Source: Caenimonas soli
GTDB taxonomy: Bacteria > Pseudomonadota > Gammaproteobacteria > Burkholderiales > Burkholderiaceae_C
Assembly (NCBI RefSeq): GCF_013155545.1
Contig: NZ_JABJVV010000011.1
Span: 114,885 to 178,884, forward strand
Direction of reading: 5' to 3'
DNA length: 64,000 bases
Shown here: one piece after another, positions 15,340 through 23,419 of the stretch
How positions within the stretch are numbered: position 1 is the first letter of the stretch
How the letters are laid out: every line of letters starts with the position of its first letter
The notes under the pieces: generated by a model
Seen by the model: only the letters and a program-made list of their open reading frames with translations
Database searches by the model: none
Told to the model about the DNA's origin: nothing
Made by a program: the position numbers and the translations under genes

Positions 15340-16308
15340 ATGCAACGCAGAACCTTCGTCGCCGGAGCGGCCGCCTCGCTCGCCGTGCCCATGCTTGGCG
15401 CACAGAACCTGCCGAACGGGCCGATCCGCATCGTCGTCGGCTTCGCCCCGGGCGGCGGCACCGATATACTGGCGCGGGTCATCGCGCAAAAGCTGCAGGC
15501 GATGTGGAACACCACCGTCATCGTGGAAAACAAGGCGGGTGCCGCCGGCATGATCGCAGCCGAATACGTCTCCAAGCAGGCCAGTGACGGCACGACCTTG
15601 CTGATGGCGCACATCAACAGCCATGCCATCGCCCCGGCGCTCATGCCCCGGATGAACTACAGCGTCGAGCGCGACTTCGCGCCGGTGATCCTGGTGGGCG
15701 TCACTCCCAACCTGCTGATCTGCAACGAGCAGCAGCCGGCCAAGACCGTCAAGGACCTGGTCGAACTGTGCCGCAAGAACCCGGGCCGTGTCACGTTCGG
15801 CTCGGCCGGCAACGGTTCGGCCCAGCACCTGGCGCTGGAGATGTTCAAGCTGGCCGCCAAGGTCGAAGCCATCCACGTGCCGTACAAGGGTTCGGGCCCG
15901 ATGCTCACCGACCTGATCGGCGGGCAGATCCAGTACAGCTTCGACACCATGACCGCGGCCACCCCGCACGTGAAGTCGGGCAAGGCGATCGCGATCGCGC
16001 AGACGCGGCAAAAGCGCGCCAAGGGCCACCCCAACGTGCCGACCATGGCCGAATCGGGCTTTCCCGGCTTCGAGGCCACCACTTGGTACGGCCTGGCCGG
16101 GCCGGGCAAGCTGCCCACGCCGATCGCCAAGCGCATGAACGAGGACATCAACAAGATCCTGCTGATGCCCGACGTGGCGGAGAAGTTCCAGCAATACGGC
16201 GCCGAGGACGGCGGTGGCTCCACCGAGAAATTCGGCGCCTTCATCAAGGCCGAGGCGAAGAAATGGGCCAAGGTCGTCAAGGATGCGAACGTCAAGGTCG
16301 ATTCTTGA
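15340..16308 (+). CDS. Bug family (TctC-type) tripartite tricarboxylate transporter substrate-binding protein
   Basis: 322 residues with an N-terminal signal (RRTFVAGAAASLAVPMLG) and the Bug signatures PIRIVVGFAPGGGTDILAR, NKAGAAGMIAA and HVPYKGSGPMLTDLIGG. Bug proteins are periplasmic Venus-flytrap receptors for carboxylates such as citrate, glutamate or aromatic acids. AAGGAG lies 7-12 nt before the ATG. The transporter membrane genes (TctA/TctB) are not nearby, as is usual for orphan Bug proteins in Burkholderiales. Operon position suggests that it captures the carboxylic acid that the CoA-transferase then activates. Confidence 0.92.
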   Translation: MQRRTFVAGAAASLAVPMLGAQNLPNGPIRIVVGFAPGGGTDILARVIAQKLQAMWNTTVIVENKAGAAGMIAAEYVSKQASDGTTLLMAHINSHAIAPALMPRMNYSVERDFAPVILVGVTPNLLICNEQQPAKTVKDLVELCRKNPGRVTFGSAGNGSAQHLALEMFKLAAKVEAIHVPYKGSGPMLTDLIGGQIQYSFDTMTAATPHVKSGKAIAIAQTRQKRAKGHPNVPTMAESGFPGFEATTWYGLAGPGKLPTPIAKRMNEDINKILLMPDVAEKFQQYGAEDGGGSTEKFGAFIKAEAKKWAKVVKDANVKVDS

Positions 16309-16340
16309 CATCGCAGGATACAAACTGAAAGGGTGATTCG

Positions 16341-17561
16341 ATGAGCAAGGGAGAAGGCGCGGCCCGCCCGCTGCCGCTGGCGGGCGTACGCGTGCTGGAC
16401 ATCAGCCAGGTGATGGCCGGTCCTTACGCGTGCATGCTGCTGGCCGACCTGGGCGCCGACGTGATCAAGATCGAGCCGCCCGGCGGCGGTGATCAGACCC
16501 GCGGCGCGATGGGCTTCAAGATGAAGGGGCCCGACAGCATGGGCTTCCTGAACATGAACCGCAACAAGCGCAGCGTGACGCTGAACCTCAAGTCCGAGGC
16601 CGGCCGCGCGGTGCTGTTGCGCATGGCCAAGGACGCGGACATCCTGATCGAGAACTACCGGCCCGGCGCGATGAAGCGGCTGGGCCTGGGCTATGAAGTC
16701 CTGAAGGTCGTCAACCCGCGGCTGGTCTACACCAGCATCTCCGGTTTCGGCCAGACCGGCCCCTGGGCCGACCGCCCGGGCTTCGACCTGATGGCGCAGG
16801 CCATGTCGGGCGTGATGAGCGTGACGGGTTATCCCGGCGGTCCCCCGGTGAAGGCCGGAGTGCCGGTCGCCGACATCGGCTGCGCGCTGTTCGCCATCTA
16901 TGCCACGCTGGCCGCCTACATCGGCGTGAAATCGACGGGGCAGGGCCAGCATGTGGACGCGTCGCTGTTCGATTCAGCGTTGGCGTTTTCGGTCTGGGAC
17001 ATCTCGGAGTACTGGGGCACCGGCAAGGAGCCCGAGCCTCTGGGCACCTCCAACAAGATGACCGCGCCGTACCAGGCGATGGCCAGCTCGGATGGGTATT
17101 TCGTGATGGGCGCCAACAACCAGAAGCTCTGGCAACTGCTCTGCAACGTGATCGACCGGCACGATCTGCTGGCCGACGAGCGCTTCCCCACGATTTCACT
17201 GCGCCTCGCGAACCGGGCGGCGCTGGAGCAGGAACTGGAGAAGACCTTTCGCCAGCGTCCCAAGGACTACTGGGTCGACACGCTGCTGGCCGCGGGCATT
17301 CCCGCCGGCCCCATCCTCAGCTATCCCCAAGCCTTCGAAAGCGAGCATGCCCGTGCGCGCGGCATGCGCATGGATATCGATCACCCGATCGAAGGCAAGG
17401 TGCCCAACATCGGGTTTGCGGTCAAGCTCTCGGGCACGCCGCAGCAGGTGCGCCGGCATCCGCCGCTGCTGGGCGAACACACGGCCGAAGTGCTGGCCGA
17501 GCTGGGCATCGACGAGGAAGAGCGCGCGCGGCTGGAAACGCAGGGAGCGTTCGCGGCATGA
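16341..17561 (+). CDS. CaiB/BaiF (family III) CoA-transferase
   Basis: 406 residues of the formyl-CoA transferase-like family. N-terminal LAGVRVLDISQVMAGPYAC and LLADLGADVIKIEPPGGG, then RNKRSVTLNLKSE and the segment FDLMAQAMSGVMSVTGYP. The catalytic Asp of the family is expected within the ADILIENYRPGAMKRLGLG to GFDLMAQ region. It swaps CoA between two carboxylates without ATP. It lies between a Bug receptor and an enoyl-CoA hydratase with which it overlaps by 4 nt, so it probably activates the imported acid for hydration or dehydration. The substrate is unknown. Confidence 0.9.
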   Translation: MSKGEGAARPLPLAGVRVLDISQVMAGPYACMLLADLGADVIKIEPPGGGDQTRGAMGFKMKGPDSMGFLNMNRNKRSVTLNLKSEAGRAVLLRMAKDADILIENYRPGAMKRLGLGYEVLKVVNPRLVYTSISGFGQTGPWADRPGFDLMAQAMSGVMSVTGYPGGPPVKAGVPVADIGCALFAIYATLAAYIGVKSTGQGQHVDASLFDSALAFSVWDISEYWGTGKEPEPLGTSNKMTAPYQAMASSDGYFVMGANNQKLWQLLCNVIDRHDLLADERFPTISLRLANRAALEQELEKTFRQRPKDYWVDTLLAAGIPAGPILSYPQAFESEHARARGMRMDIDHPIEGKVPNIGFAVKLSGTPQQVRRHPPLLGEHTAEVLAELGIDEEERARLETQGAFAA

Positions 17562-18334
17562 GCGACGGAACCGTTCGCCTGAGCATCGAGGCCGGAGTGG
17601 CATCGGTGGTGTTCGACCGGCCGGCGGCACGCAACGCCATGACCTGGACGATGTACACGCAGCTGGGTGAAATTTGTGAGCGCCTGCGCAGCGAGCCCGG
17701 TGTGCGCGTGGTCTGCATGCGCGGCGCGGGACGCGAGGCCTTCGTGGCCGGCACCGACATCGAGCAGTTCAAAGATTTTGCGGACGGCCATGCGGGCGTG
17801 GCGTATGAGGCGCGCATCGACGAGGGCATGGCCGCCATCGAGGCGCTGCCGATGCCGACGGTGGCGGTGGTCGAAGGTTGGGCAGTGGGTGGCGGGCTCG
17901 CCATCGCCACGGCCTGCGACATCCGGATTGCCACGCCCACCGCGCGTTTCGGCGTGCCCATCGCCAAGACGCTCGGCAATTGCCTGTCGATGGCGAATAT
18001 CGCCCGGCTGGTGGCCGCGTTCGGCCGGCCGCGTGTCCAACGCATGCTGATCGGTGCGGAAATCCTGACGGCCGCGGAGGCGCTGGGCAGCGGCTACCTG
18101 GCGCAGTTGGTCGACGGTGAGGAGATCGACGCGGCGGCCGCACAGCTGTGCCGGCGCCTGGCCTCGCTCGCCCCCGTCACACAAGCGGTGACGAAGCAGG
18201 CGCTGAGTCGCTTGCTGATTCAGGCCTTGCCGGATGGGCAGGACCTGATCGAGCGAGCCTACGGCAGCCAGGATTTTCGCGAGGGCGTCAGCGCCTTCTG
18301 CGAAAAGCGCAGTCCCTCCTGGCAGGGGCGCTGA
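17558..18334 (+). CDS. Enoyl-CoA hydratase/isomerase family protein
   Basis: 258 residues of the crotonase fold. Seen: ASVVFDRPAARNAMTWTMY at the start, the oxyanion-hole region GREAFVAGTDIEQFKDF, and AVVEGWAVGGGLAIATACDI with the second NH donor. The ATG overlaps the CoA-transferase stop (ATGA), so synthesis is coupled. The usual hydratase pair of glutamates is not clearly present (FGVPIAKTLGNCLSM holds neither in the usual place), so an isomerase, lyase or dehalogenase activity is also possible. It is the last gene of the GntR-controlled operon. Confidence 0.87.
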   Translation: MSDGTVRLSIEAGVASVVFDRPAARNAMTWTMYTQLGEICERLRSEPGVRVVCMRGAGREAFVAGTDIEQFKDFADGHAGVAYEARIDEGMAAIEALPMPTVAVVEGWAVGGGLAIATACDIRIATPTARFGVPIAKTLGNCLSMANIARLVAAFGRPRVQRMLIGAEILTAAEALGSGYLAQLVDGEEIDAAAAQLCRRLASLAPVTQAVTKQALSRLLIQALPDGQDLIERAYGSQDFREGVSAFCEKRSPSWQGR

Positions 18335-18452
18335 CCGCGGCGCCGGGGGTTGCCGAGCTTTCGTTACCCAATCCCTGGGTTTGTTGCATCGGGTTCGCAG
18401 CCGCACGCGAGGTTCTGTTGTCGAATGGCCTTCATGGCCCTCAAGAGGTGAC

Positions 18453-18650
18453 ATGATGATTGGCAAAAAAGTCGACTTGACCGAATCGGTGGCCGGCGAA
18501 GAAGACCCGGGCGCGTCCATCGAATTGCCCATCTCGCCCACGAGCGAGAAAGCCTGCCCCAACTGCGGCGGCAGCGGTCGCACGGCCAGCGGCGAATGCC
18601 CTGTGTGTAAGGGCACGGGCGAGGTAACGGCGGGCATTGGCGGCGCCTGA
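18453..18650 (+). CDS. Small zinc-ribbon-like protein (DnaJ CxxCxGxG-type pair)
   Basis: 65 residues, MMIGKKVDLTESVAGEEDPG at the start and two Cys pairs, CPNCGGSGR and CPVCKGTGEV, spaced like one zinc site of the DnaJ cysteine-rich domain. AGAGG lies 5-9 nt before the first ATG. There is no J domain and no membrane segment. Such orphan mini zinc ribbons are seen in many proteobacteria with no known role; a redox or chaperone-like scaffold is conceivable. It stands alone between the hydratase operon and the convergent regulator gene. Confidence 0.65.
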   Translation: MMIGKKVDLTESVAGEEDPGASIELPISPTSEKACPNCGGSGRTASGECPVCKGTGEVTAGIGGA

Positions 18651-18690
18651 GAGGTGCAACTCGCCGAACCGCAGCTGGTGCTCGACGTGC

Positions 18691-19377
18691 TCAGGTGGCG
18701 GGCAATCCAAGCCGGTTGAACTGCTCGCGGCCCAATGCCGTGATGCGCACCACGCGGCTGTGCTTCTGCCGCTCTATCCATTGCGCCGCCGCCATGTGGT
18801 CAGCGAGCGCCGCACCCAGTGATCCTCCCAGGTGGTCCTGCCGTTCCGACCAGTCCAGGCAGCGGCAGGCGAACTGGCGGCGCCGCTGGCGCGCCGCCGG
18901 TATGTCCAGGCCCAATGCGGCCAGCGACTTTTCGCCCTTCGCCGTGAGTTCCAGCTGCTTCGCATCGGCGCCGTCGTTTTGCAGCCAGCCCTTGCGCAGC
19001 ATCAAGGCCAGCAGGCTGGTGCCCAGGCTGCCCGCCAAGTGGTCGTAGCAGAAGCGGGCAGAGCGGATCGCCTCCTCGCTTTTCGGGATGGAAATCGGCT
19101 TACGGCGTGGCGCTACGCGCATCAGCGACTCCACCAGTTGGGCCACCTGCTCGGACGCAAAACGGAAATACTTGTGCCGCCCCTGAGCGGCGGATTCGAG
19201 CAGTCCGTCGTCGAGCAACCGCTTGAGGTGCGAGGTGGCCGTGGCGGGTTCGATGCCCGCACCCAACGCCAGCTCCTTGGCGGTGAGCGCTCGGCCCTCC
19301 ATCAGCAGCGCCAGCATCTGGATGCGACGTGGGTCGCCCACGGTAGCGGCGATGCGGGCGAGATCGGGTTCATTCAT
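18691..19377 (-). CDS. ArsR-like winged-helix transcriptional regulator
   Basis: 228 residues from MNEPDLARIAATVGDPRRIQ. An ArsR-type winged helix occupies residues about 5-85 (MLALLMEGRALTAKELALGA, TATSHLKRLLDDGLLE, GRHKYFRFASEQVAQL). The following 140 residues, with FCYDHLAGSLGTSLLALMLR and a second conserved block rich in Arg and Trp, form the C-terminal extension seen in larger ArsR-like regulators. No metal-binding Cys pair is seen in the recognition region, so a metal sensor is unlikely. It is divergent from a cytochrome P450 gene; a GTTTG/CAAAC dyad in between is a candidate operator. Confidence 0.8.
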   Translation of the reverse strand: MNEPDLARIAATVGDPRRIQMLALLMEGRALTAKELALGAGIEPATATSHLKRLLDDGLLESAAQGRHKYFRFASEQVAQLVESLMRVAPRRKPISIPKSEEAIRSARFCYDHLAGSLGTSLLALMLRKGWLQNDGADAKQLELTAKGEKSLAALGLDIPAARQRRRQFACRCLDWSERQDHLGGSLGAALADHMAAAQWIERQKHSRVVRITALGREQFNRLGLPAT

Positions 19378-19467
19378 GGGTGCCCCCACGTTTGCCGCCA
19401 AGGCGGCTGCACTGCCCCCCAAGGGGGCGTAATCTTGCTTGAAGCGGTTCGGCGCTGCGATTCCATT

Positions 19468-19485
19468 GTTTGATCATAGACAAAC
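19468..19485. promoter_or_regulatory. Candidate ArsR-type operator between the regulator and the P450 gene
   Basis: GTTTGATCATAGACAAAC has 5-bp inverted arms GTTTG/CAAAC around an AT-rich core, in the 153-nt divergent gap between the regulator and the P450. This is the only clear dyad in the gap and has the size typical of ArsR sites. Binding is inferred. Confidence 0.45.
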
Positions 19486-19530
19486 TGTTGATGCTGGACA
19501 AGCACGGCGGCGCTTGCGACACTGCTTCGC

Positions 19531-20610
19531 ATGACTGAGATCGCAGAACCACTGGACCCGGTGGCCGCCGTCGTTCATCCCGATCCGTACCCGTACTACG
19601 CGCGGCTGCGCCGCGAGCGGCCGCTGTACCTGGACAGCGGGCTCGGGCTGTGGGTGGCGGCCACGCACGAGACGGTGGAAGCCGCTTTACGGCACCCCGC
19701 ATTGCGGGTGCGCCCGCCGGCCGAGCTGGTGCCGCGGGCGCTGATAGGCACTGCGGCGGGCGAGGTGTTCGCGCGGCTGGTTCGCATGAACGATGGCGAT
19801 TTTCATGTCCGCCACAAGCCCGCTGTGGAGCAAGCAGCTCGCCGATTCTCGCTGGCCGACGTGGCCCACGCCGCTGCAACCGCGGCCTTGGATCTGGCTG
19901 CCCGCGTGGATGCCAACGCGCTGCTCACGACCTTGCCGGTCCAGGCGATGGCGCGCCTGTTGCGCGTTCCGGCGGGCTTGCTGGATGCCACTACTCGGTG
20001 GGTGGAGGCGTTCGTCCAAGGCATCGCGCCACAGGCTTCGCCCGAGGCGATCGCGCGCGCCAACGAGGCTGCCATTCAGCTGATGGCGCAGGGCGAGTCA
20101 CAAGGCCTGGGCGCCGTGCAATCCGCCAACCGGATCGCGATGATGCAGCAGGCCCTGGACGCCACGGCGGGCCTGGTGGGCAACACGGTCCGCCTCTTGC
20201 GCGATCGGCCGCAGCTGGTGGCGTCGCCGGAAAACTGGCGGGCCATCGTGGCCGAGGTCGCACGCTGGGACGCGCCGGTCCAGAACACGCGCCGCTTCGC
20301 CGCGGCCGACCTCAGCCTCGGGGGACAGGAGATCGCGCAAGGGCAGGGTGTACTGGTGCTGCTGGCCAGCGCCAATCGCGATCAGGCCCTCAACACCAAC
20401 CCCGATGTGTTCGACCCAGCCCGCATCGAACGGCGCAGCATGAGCTTTGGCGCCGGACCGCATGGCTGCCCGGGCGACGCCATCGCAATCGAGATCGCCG
20501 CCGCCGGCCTTGAGGCGCTGCACGCGGCGCGTCCACTCGACGAACTGTTCGGGCCCTGCACGGGCTTCAGACCACTCGCCAACGCCCGCATCCCCGTATT
20601 CGCAAACTGA
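19531..20610 (+). CDS. Cytochrome P450
   Basis: 359 residues, shorter than the usual 400-420 of soluble bacterial P450s. The haem loop is FGAGPHGCPGD (F-x-x-G-x-x-x-C-x-G) and the K-helix is EVARW (E-x-x-R). In the I helix the stretch ALDATAGLVGN aligns with the family pattern AGHETTANLIGN, so the acid is kept as Asp while the first Thr of the proton-relay pair is Ala. The N-terminal A-B region appears reduced. The ABM gene follows after 12 nt and the pair is divergent from an ArsR-like regulator. The substrate is unknown; the reaction may be monooxygenation or peroxide-driven. Confidence 0.88.
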   Translation: MTEIAEPLDPVAAVVHPDPYPYYARLRRERPLYLDSGLGLWVAATHETVEAALRHPALRVRPPAELVPRALIGTAAGEVFARLVRMNDGDFHVRHKPAVEQAARRFSLADVAHAAATAALDLAARVDANALLTTLPVQAMARLLRVPAGLLDATTRWVEAFVQGIAPQASPEAIARANEAAIQLMAQGESQGLGAVQSANRIAMMQQALDATAGLVGNTVRLLRDRPQLVASPENWRAIVAEVARWDAPVQNTRRFAAADLSLGGQEIAQGQGVLVLLASANRDQALNTNPDVFDPARIERRSMSFGAGPHGCPGDAIAIEIAAAGLEALHAARPLDELFGPCTGFRPLANARIPVFAN

Positions 20611-20622
20611 GGAGAAAACGCC

Positions 20623-20967
20623 ATGGTGTCCGTCATCTTTGAAGTCTGGCCGCATCCCGAGCATCGCGCCGGTTATCTGGATTGGGCTGCCGAGCTCAAG
20701 AGCGAACTGGTGAAGATGGAGGGCTTCATTTCGATCGAGCGCTTCCAGAGCCTGACCGATCCCGACAAGCTGCTGTCGCTGCAGTTCTGGCGCGACGACG
20801 CGTGCCTGACGGCCTGGCGCAATCTGGAGGCGCATCGCGCGGCACAGTCGGCCGGCCGCAAGACGATGTTCAAGGACTACCGCTTGAGGATTGCTGAAGT
20901 GGTTCGCGACTACGGGCTCAACGAGCGGAACGAAGCGCCGGCCGATTCCCGGCAGGCGCACGGCTGA
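20623..20967 (+). CDS. Antibiotic biosynthesis monooxygenase (ABM) domain protein
   Basis: 114 residues with a single ferredoxin-like alpha/beta ABM fold: VSVIFEVWPHPEHRAGYLDW, EGFISIERFQSLTDPDKLLS, QFWRDDACLTAWRNLEAHR and the C-terminal YRLRIAEVVRDYG. AGGAG precedes the ATG. ABM proteins include cofactor-free quinone-forming monooxygenases, haem-degrading enzymes and non-catalytic stress proteins. Directly behind a P450 it could act in sequence on the same aromatic substrate or handle haem. The C-terminal tail (NERNEAPADSRQAHG) is disordered. Convergent with the transglutaminase gene, only 5 nt apart. Confidence 0.82.
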   Translation: MVSVIFEVWPHPEHRAGYLDWAAELKSELVKMEGFISIERFQSLTDPDKLLSLQFWRDDACLTAWRNLEAHRAAQSAGRKTMFKDYRLRIAEVVRDYGLNERNEAPADSRQAHG

Positions 20968-20972
20968 CAAGC

Positions 20973-21875
20973 TCAGCGCGCGTCGGGTCCCGGGTCCGTC
21001 GACAGTCCGTCTTCGCACTGCTCCGGCGCCCGGAGGACGCCGTCGGCGCCGGCAATCGCTTCGATGTGAATCAGCGGGCTCTGCCATTCCACGCTGCCGA
21101 AGATGGAGGCGAACGCGCAATCAGCGGCGTCGCGGCCCGTCGCCAGGCGGATGAAGCCCATGGGGATGGCCGTGCCGGAGGGATCGAACATGTACCAGCG
21201 GTTGCCGACGTAGGCCTCCACATAGGCGTGAAAATCCGGCGGCCCGAGCACGGGATCGGCGCCGTAGTCGATGCCGGTGGCGAAACGCGCCGGGATGTTC
21301 ACTGCCCGGCACAAGGCGATCATGAGGTGCGCGAAATCGCGGCAGACGCCCTGCTTGGTGACCAGCGTGTCGACGGCCGCGGTATTGGCGTCGGAGCTGT
21401 TTGATACAAACTCCACGTGGCCGAGGACCCAGTCGCGAATGGCCTGGACGCGGCCATAGCCCTGCTGGAGACTGCCGAACTGGGCGAAGGCGAAGCGATG
21501 CAGGCGGTCGGACTGGCAATACCGGCTGGGATAGAGGTAGGGCAGCGTTTCGGCCGGCAGCTCGGAGATGGGTACCTCGGCCAGGGTCGACGTGGGTGCC
21601 CGGTGATGCACCAGATCGACCACCGTTTCGCAATAGACCCGCAAGGGCCCCTGCTCGGCGCGAAGCCGCAAGTACCTGGAATTGGTGGCCGTGTCGATGA
21701 AGGCCTGCGACGGGACCGGCTGGCTGATCTCGAGCTTCTCGCTCACCACTTGCTGGGCAGCCGTGCGCGCGGCCTGCACGTTGAAGATGAAGTCGCACGC
21801 GGGCGAGCGCACTTCGTACTGCAGATCCGCGTGGTAGCGCAGCCGGATGGGGGAAGCTTTGTCGGCAGTTGTCAT
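20973..21875 (-). CDS. Transglutaminase-like cysteine peptidase family protein
   Basis: 300 residues. A beta-rich N-terminal domain of about 150 residues is followed by the transglutaminase core with the catalytic triad Cys in KQGVCRDFAHLMIAL, His in PDFHAYVEAYVG and Asp in YMFDPSGTAIP. No signal peptide is visible at the chosen ATG, and an upstream in-frame start at 21962 lacks support. Family members hydrolyse or form amide bonds, or process peptides; many sit beside ATP-grasp or circularly-permuted genes, which are absent here. Monocistronic or co-transcribed behind the TauE gene, which lies 22 nt upstream on the same strand. Confidence 0.85.
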   Translation of the reverse strand: MTTADKASPIRLRYHADLQYEVRSPACDFIFNVQAARTAAQQVVSEKLEISQPVPSQAFIDTATNSRYLRLRAEQGPLRVYCETVVDLVHHRAPTSTLAEVPISELPAETLPYLYPSRYCQSDRLHRFAFAQFGSLQQGYGRVQAIRDWVLGHVEFVSNSSDANTAAVDTLVTKQGVCRDFAHLMIALCRAVNIPARFATGIDYGADPVLGPPDFHAYVEAYVGNRWYMFDPSGTAIPMGFIRLATGRDAADCAFASIFGSVEWQSPLIHIEAIAGADGVLRAPEQCEDGLSTDPGPDAR

Positions 21876-21897
21876 GAACTCCCGATTGTGCTCGTTT

Positions 21898-22716
21898 TCA
21901 GGTGGTAAGGCCTTTGTAGAACATGTAGGCCGCCAGCGCATAAAGGATACTCGCGAACACACGCTTGAGCCTGTCCACCGGCAGCGCGTGCGCCGCCCTG
22001 GCCCCCATCGGCGCCGTAAAGACGCTGCACAGGGCGATCACCACCAGGCCCGGCAGCCAGATGTAGCCGAAGGACGCCGGCGGCAGGTTCTGCACGGTGA
22101 GGCCGCTGACCACGTAGCCCGCCACGTTGGCCACGGCAATCGGGAAACCCAATGCGGCGGACGTGGCTACGGCGTTGTGGATGGCGACGTTGCACCATGT
22201 CATGAAGGGCACGCTGATGAAGCCGCCGCCCGCGCCCACCAGGCCCGAGAGGAAGCCGATGAAGCCGCCGGCCGCCAATTGGCCGCCGGTGCCGGGCATC
22301 TGGCGCGTCGGCTTGGGCTTTTTGTTCAGGAACATCTGCGTGGCCGAGAAACTCACGAACAGGCCGAAGAAGATGGCCAGGTAGGAGCCCTTGAGCAGCG
22401 CGAACACGCCCATGCTGCCGATGATGCTGCCGATCACGATGCCGGGCGCAAGCCGCCTGACGATGTCCCAGCGCACGGCGCCGCGCTTGTGGTGGGCGCG
22501 CACGCTGGACACGGAAGTGAAGATGATGGTGGCCATGGAAGTGGCGATCGCCATCTTCACGGCCAGGTCGGGCGCGACGCCCTGCCTGGAAAGGATGATG
22601 GTGATGAACGGCACCATCAGCATGCCCCCACCTATGCCCAGCAAGCCGGCGAGAAAACCGGTGCCTATGCCCAGCAGGGCGAGTTGGAAGATAAGGAGAG
22701 GCTCAAGGATTGTCAT
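21898..22716 (-). CDS. TauE/SafE family sulfite exporter-like permease
   Basis: 272 residues from MTILEPLLIFQLALLGIGTG. Seven to eight hydrophobic segments in two homologous halves carry the family repeats FLAGLLGIGGGMLMVPFITI and FLSGLVGAGGGFISVPFMTW. The family moves sulfoacetate, sulfite or other organosulfur or small carboxylate anions across the inner membrane. The ATG lies inside a short genomic palindromic repeat (22711-22740), and an in-frame ATG six codons earlier (22734) also falls in it. A probable 6S RNA gene lies further upstream on the same strand. Confidence 0.87.
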   Translation of the reverse strand: MTILEPLLIFQLALLGIGTGFLAGLLGIGGGMLMVPFITIILSRQGVAPDLAVKMAIATSMATIIFTSVSSVRAHHKRGAVRWDIVRRLAPGIVIGSIIGSMGVFALLKGSYLAIFFGLFVSFSATQMFLNKKPKPTRQMPGTGGQLAAGGFIGFLSGLVGAGGGFISVPFMTWCNVAIHNAVATSAALGFPIAVANVAGYVVSGLTVQNLPPASFGYIWLPGLVVIALCSVFTAPMGARAAHALPVDRLKRVFASILYALAAYMFYKGLTT

Positions 22717-22740
22717 TGCGGGCTTGACCCGCAATCCACC
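22711..22740. repeat. Short palindromic repeat, copy 1
   Basis: Core arms ATTGCGGG (22715-22722) and CCCGCAAT (22728-22735) around CTTGA, preceded by TGTC and followed by CCACC. The same TGTCAT-arm-CTTGA-arm-CCA layout recurs at 33852, 33899 (inverted) and 43791. The CAT on this strand is the start codon of the TauE gene on the other. Confidence 0.7.
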
Positions 22741-22802
22741 GTCGCGTGCGGCATATTTTTATTCTCGAAAAAAGGTGTCTGCAAGTGCCACCGGACCGGC
22801 AT

Positions 22803-22820
22803 CCTGAACCAGGGTTCAGG
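22803..22820. other. Perfect hairpin downstream of the 6S RNA candidate
   Basis: CCTGAACC and GGTTCAGG are exact reverse complements separated by AG. There is no T-run on either side, so it is not a canonical intrinsic terminator. It could be a processing or pausing hairpin after the 6S RNA candidate, or an operator for the TauE gene 87 nt away. The rest of 22741-22869 shows nothing I can identify. Confidence 0.35.
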
Positions 22821-22869
22821 TGGGCGAGGTCAGCCTGGCTTTGGGTTCATCTGACGCGAGACGATCACG

Positions 22870-23035
22870 CTAGCCAAGAGATGTTCCAAGCCCGTGCTCA
22901 ATGAGCATTGGTTCAAGGAAATATAAAGCCCGGCACGCACCGCAGACGTTTGCATTGTAGGTCTTCGCATCGGGCAGCGGGGTGCAATGCCGGCGAAATA
23001 CCTTCACTGCCAGCGTGCAAAAAAGATTTGGCTTG
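22870..23035 (-). ncRNA. ssrS: Probable 6S RNA (ssrS)
   Basis: The 334-nt gap after zapA holds no plausible protein gene. On the minus strand it contains CCTTGAACC followed by a TGCTCA-T-TGAGCA hairpin and GGCTTGGAACATCTC, which resembles the 3' side of 6S RNA (CCTTGAACC ... CATCTC). A long stem CCGGCA/TGCCGG plus GCACC/GGTGC plus CCGC/GCGG lies in the middle, and AGCCAA (23028-23033 as TTGGCT) pairs with TTGGCT (22872-22877 as AGCCAA) to close a rod of about 162 nt, the usual size. The gene order zapA-ssrS is conserved in proteobacteria. Ends are approximate; a covariance-model search was not possible. Confidence 0.55.
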
Positions 23036-23068
23036 ACAGGGGAAAAATCAACCGAACTGTGAACACCG

Positions 23069-23419
23069 TCACAGCAGGCGGCCGTCGTCGCCCAGCGCGT
23101 CGTCGAGCCGGTTGACAAGGCCTGCGAGCCGGGGATCGTTCGCGTCGTAACCGTTGCCATCGGTCGGGAACTCGGACTGGGCGAAGCCCGAAGCATGGAG
23201 CGCTGACGTGTTGCGATCGCTTACGTCAAAGGCCAGGTTCAGTGCCGCCAGCACCGCGATGCGGTCGCGCGCCTTCACCTTGCCCGCGTCGCGGATCTTG
23301 CACATGGCGGTGTCGACTTTCTCCACCGCCTCCAGAAGCCGCTGCTGGCCGCCATCGGGGCAGCCCAGAAGGTAGCTCTGGCCCATGATCTGTACTTCGA
23401 CTTGCTTCAGGACACTCAT
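23069..23419 (-). CDS. zapA: Cell division protein ZapA
   Basis: 116 residues: an N-terminal beta-alpha domain (SVLKQVEVQIMGQSYLLGCP, GGQQRLLEAVEKVDTAMCKI) followed by a helix that forms the tetramerising coiled coil in the family (RDRIAVLAALNLAFDVSDR). ZapA binds FtsZ and bundles its filaments at mid-cell. The C-terminal tail (residues 80-116) is longer and more polar than in E. coli ZapA, as is common in Burkholderiales. The ATG overlaps the stop of the ZapB-like gene by 4 nt. The probable 6S RNA follows, the standard zapA-ssrS arrangement. Confidence 0.88.
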   Translation of the reverse strand: MSVLKQVEVQIMGQSYLLGCPDGGQQRLLEAVEKVDTAMCKIRDAGKVKARDRIAVLAALNLAFDVSDRNTSALHASGFAQSEFPTDGNGYDANDPRLAGLVNRLDDALGDDGRLL

